From Channa striata (Eukaryota > Chordata > Actinopteri > Anabantiformes > Channidae), in NCBI GenBank assembly GCA_033026295.1, contig CM065182.1:16326715-16390714 (forward strand): a stretch of DNA of 64,000 bases, written 5' to 3'. Below are positions 1-13,800 of the stretch, one piece after another. The notes below the pieces were generated by a model. That model saw nothing but the letters and a program-made list of their open reading frames with translations, was not told the origin of the DNA and ran no database searches. Numbering within the stretch: the stretch's first letter is position 1; every line of letters begins with the position of its first letter. Made by a program: the position numbers and the translations under genes.

Positions 1-659
1 GGTTCCCACCCCCCTTCAACCCGCCTTAGCAGACAAGCCATTACAGAGCATATCAGAATTCTTAGATGAATGAGAAAATAATCGTTGGGATCAGAGCCGG
101 TGGCCCTGCAAGTTGTCATTATGCTATATATATGCTAATGAGCAGCACTGATGGAGGAGCCTGTGTTGGTATGTGAAGGAGAAATGGACAGCCTCTAAAA
201 TGATAAGGCTTGGAAATGAACCTGAACCTGAATGTCTGCCTGGCCGCTGTTATAGTTCTGATAGCCTCTGACAGCTCCAGAATTAGGGTCGGCTAAGAAC
301 TGTGGAAAGTGCCACTTAGACATGTCCTTCTCTAACTACTATTGTGGTGTGCTCTGAATTCTTACCTGAGGTTTATCCAAGATTAGGGTTGAAATTTAAA
401 GGCTGCTCTGTAGTTTCCTATCAAAAATGTTCACCTCATAAGGCCGGGGTGTGATGAAAGAAGTTTTATTTCCTGATAGATTATAATAGTTCTCCCCTTG
501 AATGTGATAACCATCGCAGCCAGTACAGTGCAGTCCATGATTCACATCATACATGATTTCTGAGCCTTAGAGCCCATTTGTCTGTCTACTTGTGATAGGC
601 CTGCATTAAAAACCAGAGACACCCAAATGTCACACAGTCTCTTTCTGATTTTTCTCCAG
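1..659 (+). other. myo18a intron, 3' part
   Basis: This is intronic sequence before the first visible exon. It is AT-rich, with no coding similarity, repeat or RNA gene that I can recognise. The acceptor is the TTTCTCCAG at its end. A second AG three bases further on (661-662) would give a slightly shorter exon. Confidence 0.7.
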
Positions 660-787
660 GAGGCGAGTGGCGGATAAAATACAACCGAGCCATTCGTGAA
701 ATGGACTTCACCAAAAAGAAACTCCAGCAGGAGTTTGATGACAAGCTGGAGACAGAACAGCAGAGCAAGAGGCAACTTGAGAGAAAG
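660..787 (+). CDS. myo18a: myo18a tail exon 1 of window (start of coiled coil)
   Basis: It encodes GEWRIKYNRAIREMDFTKKK and then QQEFDDKLETEQQSKRQLERK, matching the human DGEWRLKYERAVREVDFTKK segment. The reading frame enters in phase 1 or 2 depending on which of two AGs (658-659 or 661-662) is used. The second would give the human-like D-G-E-W-R junction, but CAG at 657-659 is the stronger site. The exon ends on AAG (Lys) at 787 in phase 0, and the intron then starts with GCAAGA, a non-canonical GC donor. Exon numbering here is local to the window. Confidence 0.92.
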
Positions 788-1828
788 GCAAGAAACTTTT
801 ATATTATTCACCTTAAAAAGGAAAAAAGATAAACTCCATTTAATGTATGGCTACCTCCTAGCTGGTTAGTTGTATAAATTTCATAATGAAATACAATGAC
901 CTGTCATAAAAGAATAATAAAAGTGTGTGTGTTTGTGTGTGTGTGCGGGGTGTGTGTGTGTGTGTGTGGATGCTGCAGCTGGCTGATTTGCAGACAGATA
1001 ATGAGGATGTGCAGCGCACTGTGCAGCAGCTGAAGAAGAAGTGCCAGAAACTGACGGCAGAACTGCAGGACACCAAGCTTCACCTGGAGGGCCTGCAGAG
1101 CCGCAACCATGATCTGGAGAAGAAACAGAGGAAGTTAGTTTCAGCTAACTCTCCAACCTTCCTATCTGTCTGCTCCCATTTCGTCCCTGTGTCCTCCTTC
1201 GTTTTCATAGTCACACACTACAGAGAACATATTGCACTTTTCTCCTTGGATTGCCCGGCACAGACACTCTGACCCACTCCACAGAACACTAAAGTTTTCT
1301 TTAATTTGAATAGTGACTGAGATGTTCTGTAATCTGTGGAATTGCATTAGCTGAGAAAATGACTCAGACTTTAAGCACTTGAGAAGCTATCGCTGTGGCA
1401 GAATGTGATCTCTCCCCTGTGGCTAATTGAAGATGCTCTGTGGGTGAAATTATTTTCAGCTGCGCTTCAGAGAGAAAAACAGGGAATTACAACGAGCTGA
1501 CAGCATGAAACACTTAGCTGTTAAGTTCACTAACCATAAGTGCTTCTGCCCTAGACAACTGAAGAAAACATTTTGCACATTATTACAACCCAATTGTAAA
1601 TTGATTGCTAATGGAAGGGGATAACATTTGAGGCTAAAATAGAAGTAGTTCTGAACTGATCCTGGGCTCTGTGTCAGCTGAAATTCTCCTAAGCAAGTTA
1701 GATGTGCATAAGCAAGCTCGTTATTTTCTTTTTTCATATACACAACTCTGTTTTATCACATGAAAAACAATTTAATGTTCCAGTCAATTATCTATTGTTC
1801 ACACACATGACACTCAACTGACTCATTC

Positions 1829-1873
<45 letters not shown>

Positions 1874-4800
1874 ATTTGACCTGGAGCAGAACCAGTCTCA
1901 GGCTGAGGTACAAAGAGAAAAGAGCCAGAGGGAGAAGCTGGCTCGAGAGAAAGACATAATGACTGGTGAGATGTTTAACCTCCGCCAGCAGCTGCAGGTA
2001 AGCTACTTAACAGAACATGCTCCAGATGTACTCTGATGTTCCCTCTCAGGGACCTCACGTCTGGTCTCTCTGCCCTTTGCATGACATAACTGTGCTGGTC
2101 CAGACGTGCTCTTTGCTGTGTCTCTTTCACCTGCAGGACAAGGACAATGAAATGTGCGCTGCAAATATGAAGGTGCAGCAGCTTGAGGCAGAGCTGCAGG
2201 ATCTGTCGTCCCAGGAGTCCAAGGATGAAGCCTCACTGGCCAAGGTCAAGAAGCAGCTCCGAGACCTCGAGGCCAAGGTGAAGATCAGGAGGAAGAGCTG
2301 GATGAACAGGCTGGAAGCATCCAATTGCTGGAGCAGGTATGGGGCAGTGCAGATGTGGCACGGTGAAATATTACTGCTCAAAGTCCTGTCACTCAAACAA
2401 AATGACCCTTTTCTAACCTAATATCTTCCAGAAGTGTCATCACTATAGTATGTTTTTTATTTGCTGCGTTATTTTGTCACATTGTGAGCAGATGATTGTG
2501 TGTGTGTTTGTGTGCTTACTGTGACTGTATGTGCGCGTCCTCCTCATGTACTCAGGCTAAGCTACGGCTCGAGATGGAGATGGAGAGGCAGCGGCAAGCC
2601 CACTCGAAAGATATGGAGAGTAAGGATGAAGAGGTGGAGGAGATCAGGCGGTCCTGCAGTAAGAAGGTTAGACACTACTTGTGTTCACTCTTCAATTTGT
2701 GCATCCCTGCTCTATTTTGATCCAATAACCAATCAGGCCTGTTCAAGGATGAACAGAGGAACGCACTTGTTTTCACATATACCTTGACATTCTTCTTGCG
2801 TAGACATTCTTGTATAATGCAATTTATTAAGCTCTTGAATGGGTTATTTCATCTTTAGGTTTTTAGAATGTGCTCCACAATGGACAAATATGCTGTATTA
2901 AGATGAAAGCAAGATGGAAAAAAAGTTGATATTTTCAGCTGCATGCATTTGTCTTTGATGTGTGACAGCAGCCATGTCTAACAGGATGGTCGATGGTGTG
3001 TTATGTCTGACTTTGTTTTTTCACTGGTCATCTGTTTGTGCATCCTGCCACTCTGCGCATGTGTCCTGCAGCTGAAGCAGATGGAGGTACAGCTGGAGGA
3101 GGAGTATGAAGACAAGCAGAAAGTGTTGCGTGAGAGAAGAGAGATGGAAACCAAACTGCTGAACGCCCAGGACCAGGTATTTCCATCACTCCTCCTCAGT
3201 GTGGTTAAGAGTGTGTGATTTAGTGTGGGCCACTTCTTTTGATTGGAAAGAAACTGCTTTCGGTCCTGAGAGGTGCTATGGGATTTGAAGGAGGATAGAA
3301 AAACAGAGTGTGTGTGTAACAATTTTGGCTAGAGAGGAGTGTTTTATCATTCAGGTGAGCCAGAGGGATGTGGAGACGGAGAAGAGGCTCAAGAAAGACT
3401 TGAAGAGAACCAAAGTCCTCCTGGCTGATGCACAGATTATGCTGGACCACCTGAAAAGTAACGCCCCCAGCAAGAGGGAGATTGCCCAGCTTAAAAATCA
3501 AGTACGAACTCTTTACTGTGCCTCGACAGATGATGGTTCAAATCAGTAAGATACTCACACACTATTTGAACGTCGGTCTTAAGATATTAAATATATGCAC
3601 AAAATAAAAAATCTTCAGCGCTGTGAATAAACACGATAAGCTTTTGATTCTGGCCCACCAATTTCTGTCCCTTTTTCTTCCTCCTGTTTTTCACAGCTGG
3701 AGGAGTCAGAGTTCACTTGTGCTGCTTCAGTGAAGGCTCGAAAGAGCATGGAGATTGAAATAGAAGACTTGCATATTCAAATGGATGATGTGGTCAAAGC
3801 TAAGATGTCGGTGAGTTTTGATAGCTATTAGTCATGTGTCCTGAGGGTGCAACATATGAAACGGAGTGGAACTGCACTAATTGTGTTCCATGTGAGCGAG
3901 CTTGAAAACTATCTGGTTCTGCATATTTTCCTATCGCATTACGGTTTTTCATGTTACTTACGGGAACCGTCGATTGATAGAACATCACACATTTAAAGAT
4001 AATGAAAAACACCTCCACTTTATCACAATTTTGATTAAATGGAAATGGTGTAAATGTTTCTACACCCGTCTGATGAGGAGCAAATGAAAACAAAAACAAC
4101 AAACAATGTTTTTAATTAATGGAGGGCTTGTGCCTGTCACATTTTCACTTTTCGAACGGCAGCAGGGCTTCAGCATTAATATGTATACATCATCAAGCCA
4201 TGGTGAGATATTAAAATAATAAATGCCCTTTGGCATATGTCTGATTTCAACATTTTGCTGTAATGGATAAATAAGCTTTGTTGAATACCACCCCCCCCCC
4301 TGCTCATTAATGGCTGTCTCCTGAGAATACTGCCTGCATTTCAGACTGAGAATGTTTGTGTCTCTGGGGATGACACACAGAGTGCTGTGTGCCTGTGCTT
4401 TGCTTGTTAATTGCTGCATTTATGGCAAGGGAAGGTCTTGTAAATGTCTCAGATTAGAGAATGAATATTGAGGGCCCGAGTCTCCCCCCTGAACGCAGGG
4501 GATGAACTCTAAATAGGACATCACCAGTATGCTGCACTGGCTGCACTTTTCCCTGCCCAAATGAGCCAATTGATTATCTCCAATTGGTCTCATCCTCCAG
4601 CCAGAGCCTCGTCCAGATTGTGTTTTATTGCTATTAGATGAGATTCCAGGGCTGCCACAGCCTAGCCAGTTAATGACCATTTATCATATTCAATAGCTCA
4701 TGAATAAATCCTGTCATTCAAAAATGCACGATCAGCCACAACATTAAATCTACCAGGTGCTCTGCTGGGGTCAGCATGGGCACTCTGAGCGGTCTGCAAC

Positions 4801-7800
4801 TACACAGAACCATACGCTGCAAGCTGCAGCGCGCTGTGAGTTCTGACACCTGTCAATTACGATGAACATTAAACCTTCCTCCAAGGTGACCCAGTCCACC
4901 ACAACATTAAAACCACCGTGAAGCGTTAATGTTGTGGGTGTTAAGTGTGTGTCCTCCTCTGCCCTCAGTTAGAGGAGCAGGTCAGCCGTCTGCAGAGGGA
5001 GAAGAACGACCTGCAGTCTCGTACGGAGGAGGATCAGGAGGACATGAATGAGCTGATGAAGAAACACAAGGCTGCAGTCGCCCAGGTAACCCAGTACCTC
5101 AGGCAGCCGCTTAAAAATGTCTACAATAAAACGGTGCTTTATTTATTGGTGTTTGCTTAGCCTGAAACATTGTGGGGTGCTGTCTCTTAGCATCGATATT
5201 CACGTTCTGCCCTTTTCTGCATGTGAAGCATAGTGGCTTTGAGGTTTGGAGGACATTCTCCCCTCCAAACACAGTGTGTGCTCTACAGTCAGGGCGATGC
5301 AATCTGTTCTACAGCAGATCACATGACAAATTATTTGGCACTGATGTATGTTTATTAACCATTTACATTAAAGGTGATTTTTAAAATTCTTTTTGGTTTG
5401 TTTCACAGTTGAAGCACACATAGACACACACGTCCCACTCTCTCTCTGTCATACACATACCCAAATTCTTTGTCTTTTGACAATTTAGTGTCTGTATATG
5501 TCTGCGTGTGTGTGTCTATATGTGTGTGTGTGTGTGTGTGTGTGTACTAGGCTGCCAGGGACCTGAGCCAGATCAGTGACCTGCAAGCCCAGCTGGAAGA
5601 GGCCACAAAGCAGAAGCAGGAAATCCAAGAAAAGGTACAAGGAAGTATTCAAAAGCACCACAGCTGCCTGCCAGGAACCTGCTCGCCGCCTCAATACTTC
5701 TGATTAGACCTCAGTATTTCTGAGTTTCTTTGATTATTGTGACCAAAAAATGTGTCATTTCTATGGCAGCTTTCTCCCCCAAACTGCAAAGCAATTTGCA
5801 TTTAAATAGCAGGAATCAGCAAAGTCAAGGAGAGAAATTGTTCTTTTGCCTTTCTGTATTCATATTTAAAGAGAGGGTCATGCACATAAACTTGGCAGCC
5901 CAATTAGATAAAATTTGAAAAAAAGCACGCATTATTACTGTTTCAATGGTTACCTTTCAAGCCTGTGTCTTAGTGTGATTCCACTGCCAATGCATCATTT
6001 TACTTTCAGATATCACAGCACGTTAAGACAAATCAAGAGGTGGCAGCTGGAAACAATCAAAACAGTGTTGGGTGGTATGATTAATTTGTTCATCCAATGA
6101 CTTAACTATTGATGTAATGAAAGGTGATAATTGGACAAGATAGCAAACTCTTATTATTTTATTATACAATGGCTGTTTCAAGCAAATTTCACTAGATTCT
6201 TCCAATCAGCGGAAAAAAACCCTACAGAAGCTATTTTGCTGCCATACATGAAAAATATTCTCACAACTGAGGCTCTCAATTGAGTCATATTTGAAATGTC
6301 AAAGCCCTGCTCTGTGTGACTTTTGAATTTGTTAGTTGCTTTGTTCACTTGCACACCCACATTATGCTACTCTGCAGAGATAAATGCTCTTGCACTATTC
6401 AGTGGTGTGCCTTCAGTGCATCCGCCTCAGTGCAATGATGTACCTATGTGAGGAATTGAAGTTAACACTGACAAATGACACACTAAATATCAACTGATTG
6501 AGTCTGACATATAAAATTGGCACTGACCAAAGTTGTGCTACTCTTCACTGTGAGAACAGGTTTTGTATAAAGTCTGAAATATATATACAGTATATCATCA
6601 CTTCAAATACTGGCTATATGAGATCATAGCGTTAAGTAAAAATTCAAACTTTAGCTAACACGCAAACTGAAATGGTAACCATGGTAACCATCTCCTAAGC
6701 ATCATTATGTTACCGCTGGTGTTGTGAGCATGCTGCCATTAGCATTATTTCCGGGCAGATTAGATTAGTCATTATGTACACTACTGTGCTTAAGTTATGA
6801 GCTAAATGGTTGAGGGGTGGCATAAATGGGGATTCAAAAGGGTTAATGCACCTGATTTAGGCTTATGTTGATAATAGTGCTTTTATAATAACAGCGTTGT
6901 GCAAAGGAGTTGCCTTTGCTCACACATTTGGTGTGTTAATGCATGCGCCTTTTCTTTGTTGATGCGTTTGTGGGCTAAATGAATTTCCCCTGCGCCACTG
7001 AACCTGAATTTAGGTAGAATCCAGCAACCGTCAGGATGCATGTGCATGCACGTTATAAATGCTCAGGCTCAGACTTACTGGACTTTCAGAGGGTGTTAAA
7101 ATGCAGCACACCAAGTAAAGTACAAGCTTCTGTCTTAAGCAGAATGTGTTTAAAAGATAATTTCAACCAACAGACGGGGCTGAGCTCACGTCACAGCGGA
7201 CACTGGTTGTAATTTATTAATCAATGCACCTGCCAAAGCTTTGGTCCACTCAAGGTCCACCCATCAGAATATTTTGGCTCCATTTGAAACACATGGCAAG
7301 CTGAAAGGCATTGTTAAAACATGCCGGAGAAGGCAGCGATAGCCATCTAAAGCATCTGACCTTGAAGTGGTTATCTCATCCCCAATAGGAGGGAAATCTG
7401 GCTTCTTTAATAATATCAAAGAAGAACTCCAAATCCTCTTTGTCTCAGATGCAAAGTCCCTCATTAGGTGCTGTGCCGCCTTTTGGGCCGGTGTTGTTGT
7501 GACGTATCTTTCCTCCTTTTATCAGTCATGAGAAAGCGATTCGGAAAGGACAAACGTGCTTTGCATGAAGCTCAGCCTTTTCCCAAAGCCTGTGAAATTA
7601 CTGTGGCTGGGTGATACTGAACCGCAAGCTCTTCTTTTGACCATTCGTGGTAGATTGGGGTCTTATCTGGAGCTCATTATTCAGACTGAATGCGCAATAT
7701 TTACATGCGCGGCCATGGATTAAATTTACACAAGAAAGGGTGGAAAAAAGTAAACATTAATTTAGTTTTAATACATGCACGTAACATCAGCTCCAAGTAT

Positions 7801-10800
7801 CTCACAGCCCTCACTTAAGAGGAAATGGAATGCCAGAGGTCAGGTAGGAGGTGTGCAGTGAACGCCGCTCCTCGGGAAGTGATTGTGCGTGTTAATGTAT
7901 GTATGTTTGTGTCCTTTCTGCAGCTTCAATCGCTGCAGAGCCAGCTGGAGTTCCAAGAACAGTCCATGGTGGAAAAGTCTCTTGTGAGCCGTCAGGAGGC
8001 CAAGATCCGTGAGCTGGAGACCAAGCTTGAGTTTGAGAGGACGCAGATCAAACGCTTGGAGGTTAAATATTCCTGTGTCTTGTAAAATGTTAAGTGCTTT
8101 GTGAACCTATCAATTCAATTTTGACATTCAATTTTTTTTTTTATTCAAGTGATAAGAACAAAAAAATTTTGGGGCCCTTGTTTATCTCCATACCTGTAAT
8201 CTTTTTTTTCTTTTGAAAAACCTCATATTTTGAAGATTGGTTAAATAAACACTTGAGGGTTAGTACACAAGAAAAAATATACTTTACCTTTAAGAGCTAT
8301 TCAGTAGTCCCAAAATGACCTTTTATGAGTTCATTCAGCTCACCTCAATTTCTCTCCAGAGCCTGGTGAGTCGCCTTAAGGAAAACCTTGAGAAGATGAC
8401 CGAGGAGAGAAACCAACGCATTGCTGCAGAAAACAGGGAGAAGGAACAAAATAAGCGCATGCAGAGGCAGATAAGGGACATGAAGGAAGAAATGGCTGAG
8501 CTGTCCAAGAAGGAGGGCGAGGCAAGCCGGAAGAGACACGAGCTGGTAAGGACTTGAGGGAGACCTGCAGCCTGATTCACTGCAGTTAACACCACATACG
8601 CTAACTGAACTTATTCTGTTCTTTGATTCATGCACCAGGAAATGGACATTGAGAGCTTAGAGGCGGCCAATCAGAGCTTACAGGTGGACCTCAAGCTGGC
8701 CTTCAAGAGAATAGGTGACCTGCAGGCTGCCATTGAGGATGAGATGGAGAGCGATGACAACGACGACTTAATCAACAGGTACAGCGCAGCTTTAATCGTC
8801 TCCAGTGGAAGACGCGATTACACAGGCCGCAGTAGATCTGTACCGTGTGCTCAGCACATCAGACGACACTGTGTGGGTAGAGCAGGCTCTCGTCATAAGT
8901 CTCAACAAAGTTAGCTGCTAGACTCTTTTTTTTTTTTTTTTTTTAGCAAGCTGCCAATCACAACTTGTATCTTTTCATTCTCCGTCTCCCACCTCTTCCC
9001 ACATCAATTTCCCTCCAACCTTTTTTGTACTTTGAGTCAGACTATTCTGTCTGTTCCCCAAATACTTCTCATGTGGTTTAATTTGGCTCCCTGTTTTGAT
9101 CTTTTGTCTCAGTGCGGGTTTTCCCTATTTGGTTACTCCTTCCCTTTTTGCAGCGGCGGGGTTGAAGGTTATACTAGCTCTGAGCCCACTCAGGTAAACA
9201 GCGAGTGCAGAAACACAAACGCACACTGGCTCCGTTTGAGCAGGACGCCAGCGACGACGACACGAGTTGATTTACAGAGTCACTACTTTACAGTGGGTAG
9301 TTATATCGTGTGTGCGTGTAAAACTATTTATTTGCTGTTATCTCATTGTGTCCTCTTATTGCAGTGCTGTTGGTGTATCTCACCTTCTCTTCTTTCTGTT
9401 TCTCTTGTTCCCCCTTTTTGGTGTCTTCCTCACTCCCGGCAGTTTGCAAGACATGGTGACAAAATATCAAAAAAGAAAGAACAAAACGTGAGAATGGAAA
9501 ATGCATCCTTTGTTTTTGTCATTACGGTTGTTTTTCAACTTTTTTTTTTTCTCCTCACCCTTTTCAACCATGTGAGAGAATAATGCAGTATTCCTTATCC
9601 TTTCAGTTGGTGTTGTTCACAATAACACTGTGGGGAGAAGTAATTTTAAATAGATGGAAAGCCACGTCTGTGGCATACATCTCTGATAAAGGCTATGCTT
9701 AAAGGATGGCCCCGGTGTTTCATTTTGTTTCATTTTATTTCGTGCCAAGTGTCTTGATGTGTCTCTGCACAATCGGTCTCGTTGGATATTTCAGTGCATG
9801 TTTTTCCACTTTCAGAGCAACAATAAGTTATTTGAAAAATGTAATGGCACACAGGGTACTTTGCACATTGTTTGAAGAAATGTAAACTACAATGGTAAAT
9901 GGAAAACAATTCTAAACGGCACCAGCATCTTCCTTAAAGCCAGTATCTCTGCTTTGGGAAATATGACTCCAATGACAGAACAGCAAGTGCTACGGACCTG
10001 TGGAAATACTGCATCATTGTCTCCCTGAATACGTGTGTGAAACATCATCTTGTGCTTTATTTGCCGCATCATGATCCACCTTCGACATGCATTTGTTTGG
10101 ATCTGGGGACGTGTTTTGCACTGAACGCCACCGTTTTTTGTTTGTTTGTTTTCTAACCCATAGCGGCTTTTTCATAGAATATGTAACAATAAGTCTCACT
10201 GGGTCGAGTTCCTATTAATGTTTTTTGCAACTGTACAGTTGTGTTCTTGTTTTGTACAGGTGGTGGGAACTGATTAGAACAGAAACAGAGATTGACCTAT
10301 TGCTTAATCCAAAGTTAAATCATGACTTTATAATCTAAAAAATATTATTTAAATTTAATAGTATTTAAACACATTAGGAAACATTACTGTACATTTTTGG
10401 AAAAACATAAATAAATGGGACGAAATTCTCTTCCTATTCGCGCAGTCCTCCAAAAATTTAGTAGAGGAGTGCTATAGGAATACAAACATTCATATGTTAC
10501 ATTCTATCTTTGAGATAAATGTTAAAAGTCATCTAAAATTAAAAATAGTTTCTCTCACTTTACAGTTTTACAGTCACAGAAATGTGTACATCATTCGGCT
10601 TCCATGTTAAAATCTATTGTTTTATGAAAGGCCCCTTTGCAAAAGCTTGGTGGCATGACGGAAGATGCTTGTGTGTGGAAGTGATGAGGAGCATGTGATC
10701 TGCACGTCCGTGGCTGCACCGTGAGCTGGTGGTGAACCACAGCGAAGCTGTAGTGAACTGTTGTCAGCCGCAGCTCTACTGCTAATCTCCATGCACGCAA

Positions 10801-13800
10801 ATACTTCACTAACCCAGTTTCATTTCATTGTGTCGCAAAAAACATTCACGTTGAACATGAAGTCGTCGATTGTCAATGTCAAGCTTTGTTATTTTTTGAC
10901 TGACTAGACACCATTTTGTTTCAAAGGGCATTTGAGGCATGTTAAATAATTTAAACTGTCATCAGAGCGTATTAAAGAAATTTGATCTTCATTTTGTAGG
11001 GATATCCGCAATTTCCCACTTTAACCTTCGACTGGTTCTTCAAACAGACACAGTGTCACTCTGTTTATCGCTTTGCTCTTCATTATCCATTTGTCATGAG
11101 ACAAACAGCGTTGTCAGTACTTTTCTCTCCTTTTTTGTGCAACTCGAGGAAACGAGCAGTGATTTTTCCATGTTGACTTAATTGCATTTTTCCTCCTTCG
11201 ACATCATTGCATTAGCAGCACGGATGAACAATAATGGAGGAGGTGATTCTTCTTGTAATTATGAAGTGGGATTTCCTGATGATTTACATTATTATTCAAT
11301 ATTTTTATAACTGTTGCTTGAAAACGGAGGGTTACAATAGCAAGATTACTATTATTATACTGGGAGGGGATAATGTAAGACATGCTCTTAATTTTTTTAA
11401 GCTGGGCTTCCCCTCACATCAGCAGGAGGCTACATTAAACTATTGCAAACTGCGGACATATTTTAGTTCTCTAATTACAGCCTGTTTGTATTTTTGTGTG
11501 TCATTATTGCAAGTTGCTAAATACCCCTGAGCATGTGAATTACATTACAGTGGGTATATTGTGTACTCTCCAGTTTTATGCAGTTTTCCGTCAGTATTTA
11601 CAGTAAGTGGCTCGAGTTGAATAGGTACCATTAAAAAAAAACAACAAAAAAAACGATGTTTGATACCACAAGTGCTAAGCTGATAGAACCAAGCCATACG
11701 ATATTTGATGCTGAGCGTAAGCATTTGTGACAAAGATTTACAACCAGTGTAGGCCGATTGTCAGAAGCCATTAATGTTCATTTCTAAATTCTTGGGGCTT
11801 GTTTGTATCTGCGAGCCTCAGGACTGGTTAGCTGGTAGTGTGGGGCCAAGGACAAATTGTTTGTGACACCATTTGCGCAGGACTCAATTGCGAGCCACCT
11901 TTTTATTTCGTGTGTGTGTGTGTGTGTGTGTGTTAGTCAGAGGGTGGGGAAGGGAGATAATGTTGCTGTGGGCTGGTTTCAGCATTTTGTTGTGTGTAAT
12001 ATATCATGTTAAAAAGTCAGAGCATCACAGAGCTGACAAATGGGCAGCATGTGTAATCAACTTGCTAGTGTAATGAACCTATTATCTGTTTTTTATGGTG
12101 CGCTTTTATCAGTTATTTGATGTATAGTAGAGAAGAGGGGGAGTAGGGGGAAAAAAAGGGATGACTTATAATAACTGAACTTGGATTCTCTTTTAGCTTG
12201 CTGTCTCTTGAAGTAGCCTACAAAGTCTAAAATGAATGTGTTTTTTCCTTTTTTTTTTCATAGACAGTGATATAATCCTGCCATTTAGTCTCTCTGGGAT
12301 CATTATTACCTTCCACCAAAAAAGCCTGGCCATAACGGCGATGATGACAAAGTTAAATATGTAAATGCTCTTAGCTTGGAAGCACGAATACAATACAGCC
12401 CAAGAGTCGGAGGCTTATTTCAGTCTGTGCTCACTTCTTCACAATGCTGACAGACCACCAGCACCGCCACCACCTTACTTGTGTGTAATGGGGGGAAAAA
12501 AAAAATCGCTTTTAGGCAGACCACTGGAAAAAAAAAAGAGAGGAGAGAGGACATTCTGTTCTCTGACAAAAACATGACTGAATGTGTGACACAAGGCTTG
12601 GTGACAAAAGCTCCGATTTCTCCTTACACGCGTTTTGCGACATGTTCCGAGGTTAAGACAGATATGCTTGTCGATCTGTTACCTGCGTCGCCGTTCCTCA
12701 TTTTTAATGATTGTCAGCCGTATGTAGACACTGGATGAAATATACCTACAATTCTGTGATGTACAAGGCAAATATTTTAGATTGATGAAGTGTGGCTCTT
12801 CGAAAGATACTGAAAGGAAGGCTATGAATAATAGTACAGATGAAGCTCAAAGTCTGCAATAAATCAAGAGGAATTGAAATGTGCAGCTCCTCTACAACAA
12901 CCCTGTCATCAGTGTTATTAATATACAGTATGTTGTCTTGCTTGGAAACCACAAGCCGTATCATGTGGAATGTAATTTCCCTGACAGCACTCGCCACAGC
13001 AATATAAACCAAACACTGTTTATGTCGTTTATAGAGTCCTGCAGAACATATGTTCCCTGTGCAATTTTTAAACTGCTTGCGTAAAATGTGAAACAATATT
13101 TTCACACATTGTGTAGCCCGGGAAGACCGTGCACGTGGCTCTGAAGTGAGACGTTGGACGCAGTTTGCGCTCAAACAAACGGGGGATTTTTCACACAAAC
13201 GCGTTTGGACCGTTATTGACTTGAGAGGATGTGTCACTCGTCCCTTGTTTTCCTCGCCATTCCTTGTCTCATTAACCTTCCAGGACAATGGGGCGCATAA
13301 TTTCAGAAAATGCACAATGGATTTGAAAGGAACGAGTGAGGAGTGACCTTAGCCAGGTGGGATCTAGCAAGATTTTTCATCCCGATCTGCAGGTCTCTGT
13401 ATATTGATTGTTGTGTCAAGCAAAGGGCTACGGGGCTGTCTCATGGCTCCGCTCCAATAACAATCACCAGGAGCAGGTGACATGCCACACAGATGCTAGC
13501 AGCACAGAACCAGCCAAACAAGTTAATTATGCCTCCAAGAGCTTCATCCACACTCAGTCTAAATTATGCATTTGCTGCCCTCATTGATGTCGTTTAACCC
13601 TTTAATCCTGGATATATAGAAACTACTGTATCACATAATCATGCATGCCTGTCTGGATTGCTTTGCATCACGCTGACCCCCCGTAACACTGAAATAATAA
13701 ATACAATTACTAACGAAAAGCCTCCATTGTGGCATTACTAACAAACGTCTTTTGAGATGTGAAAATTAATGCTTTCATTTTGCCTTTGCAGCTGCATAAA

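Noticed and set aside
2278..2289. A very short intron (GTGAAGATCAG) explaining the frame break.
   Set aside because: An 11-nt intron is far below any spliceosomal minimum, and the human protein includes the residues on both sides without a gap.
12746..13315. A 189-codon antisense open frame in the 4.5-kb intron.
   Set aside because: No recognisable domain, ordinary AT-rich composition and no promoter or splice support. Chance is more likely.
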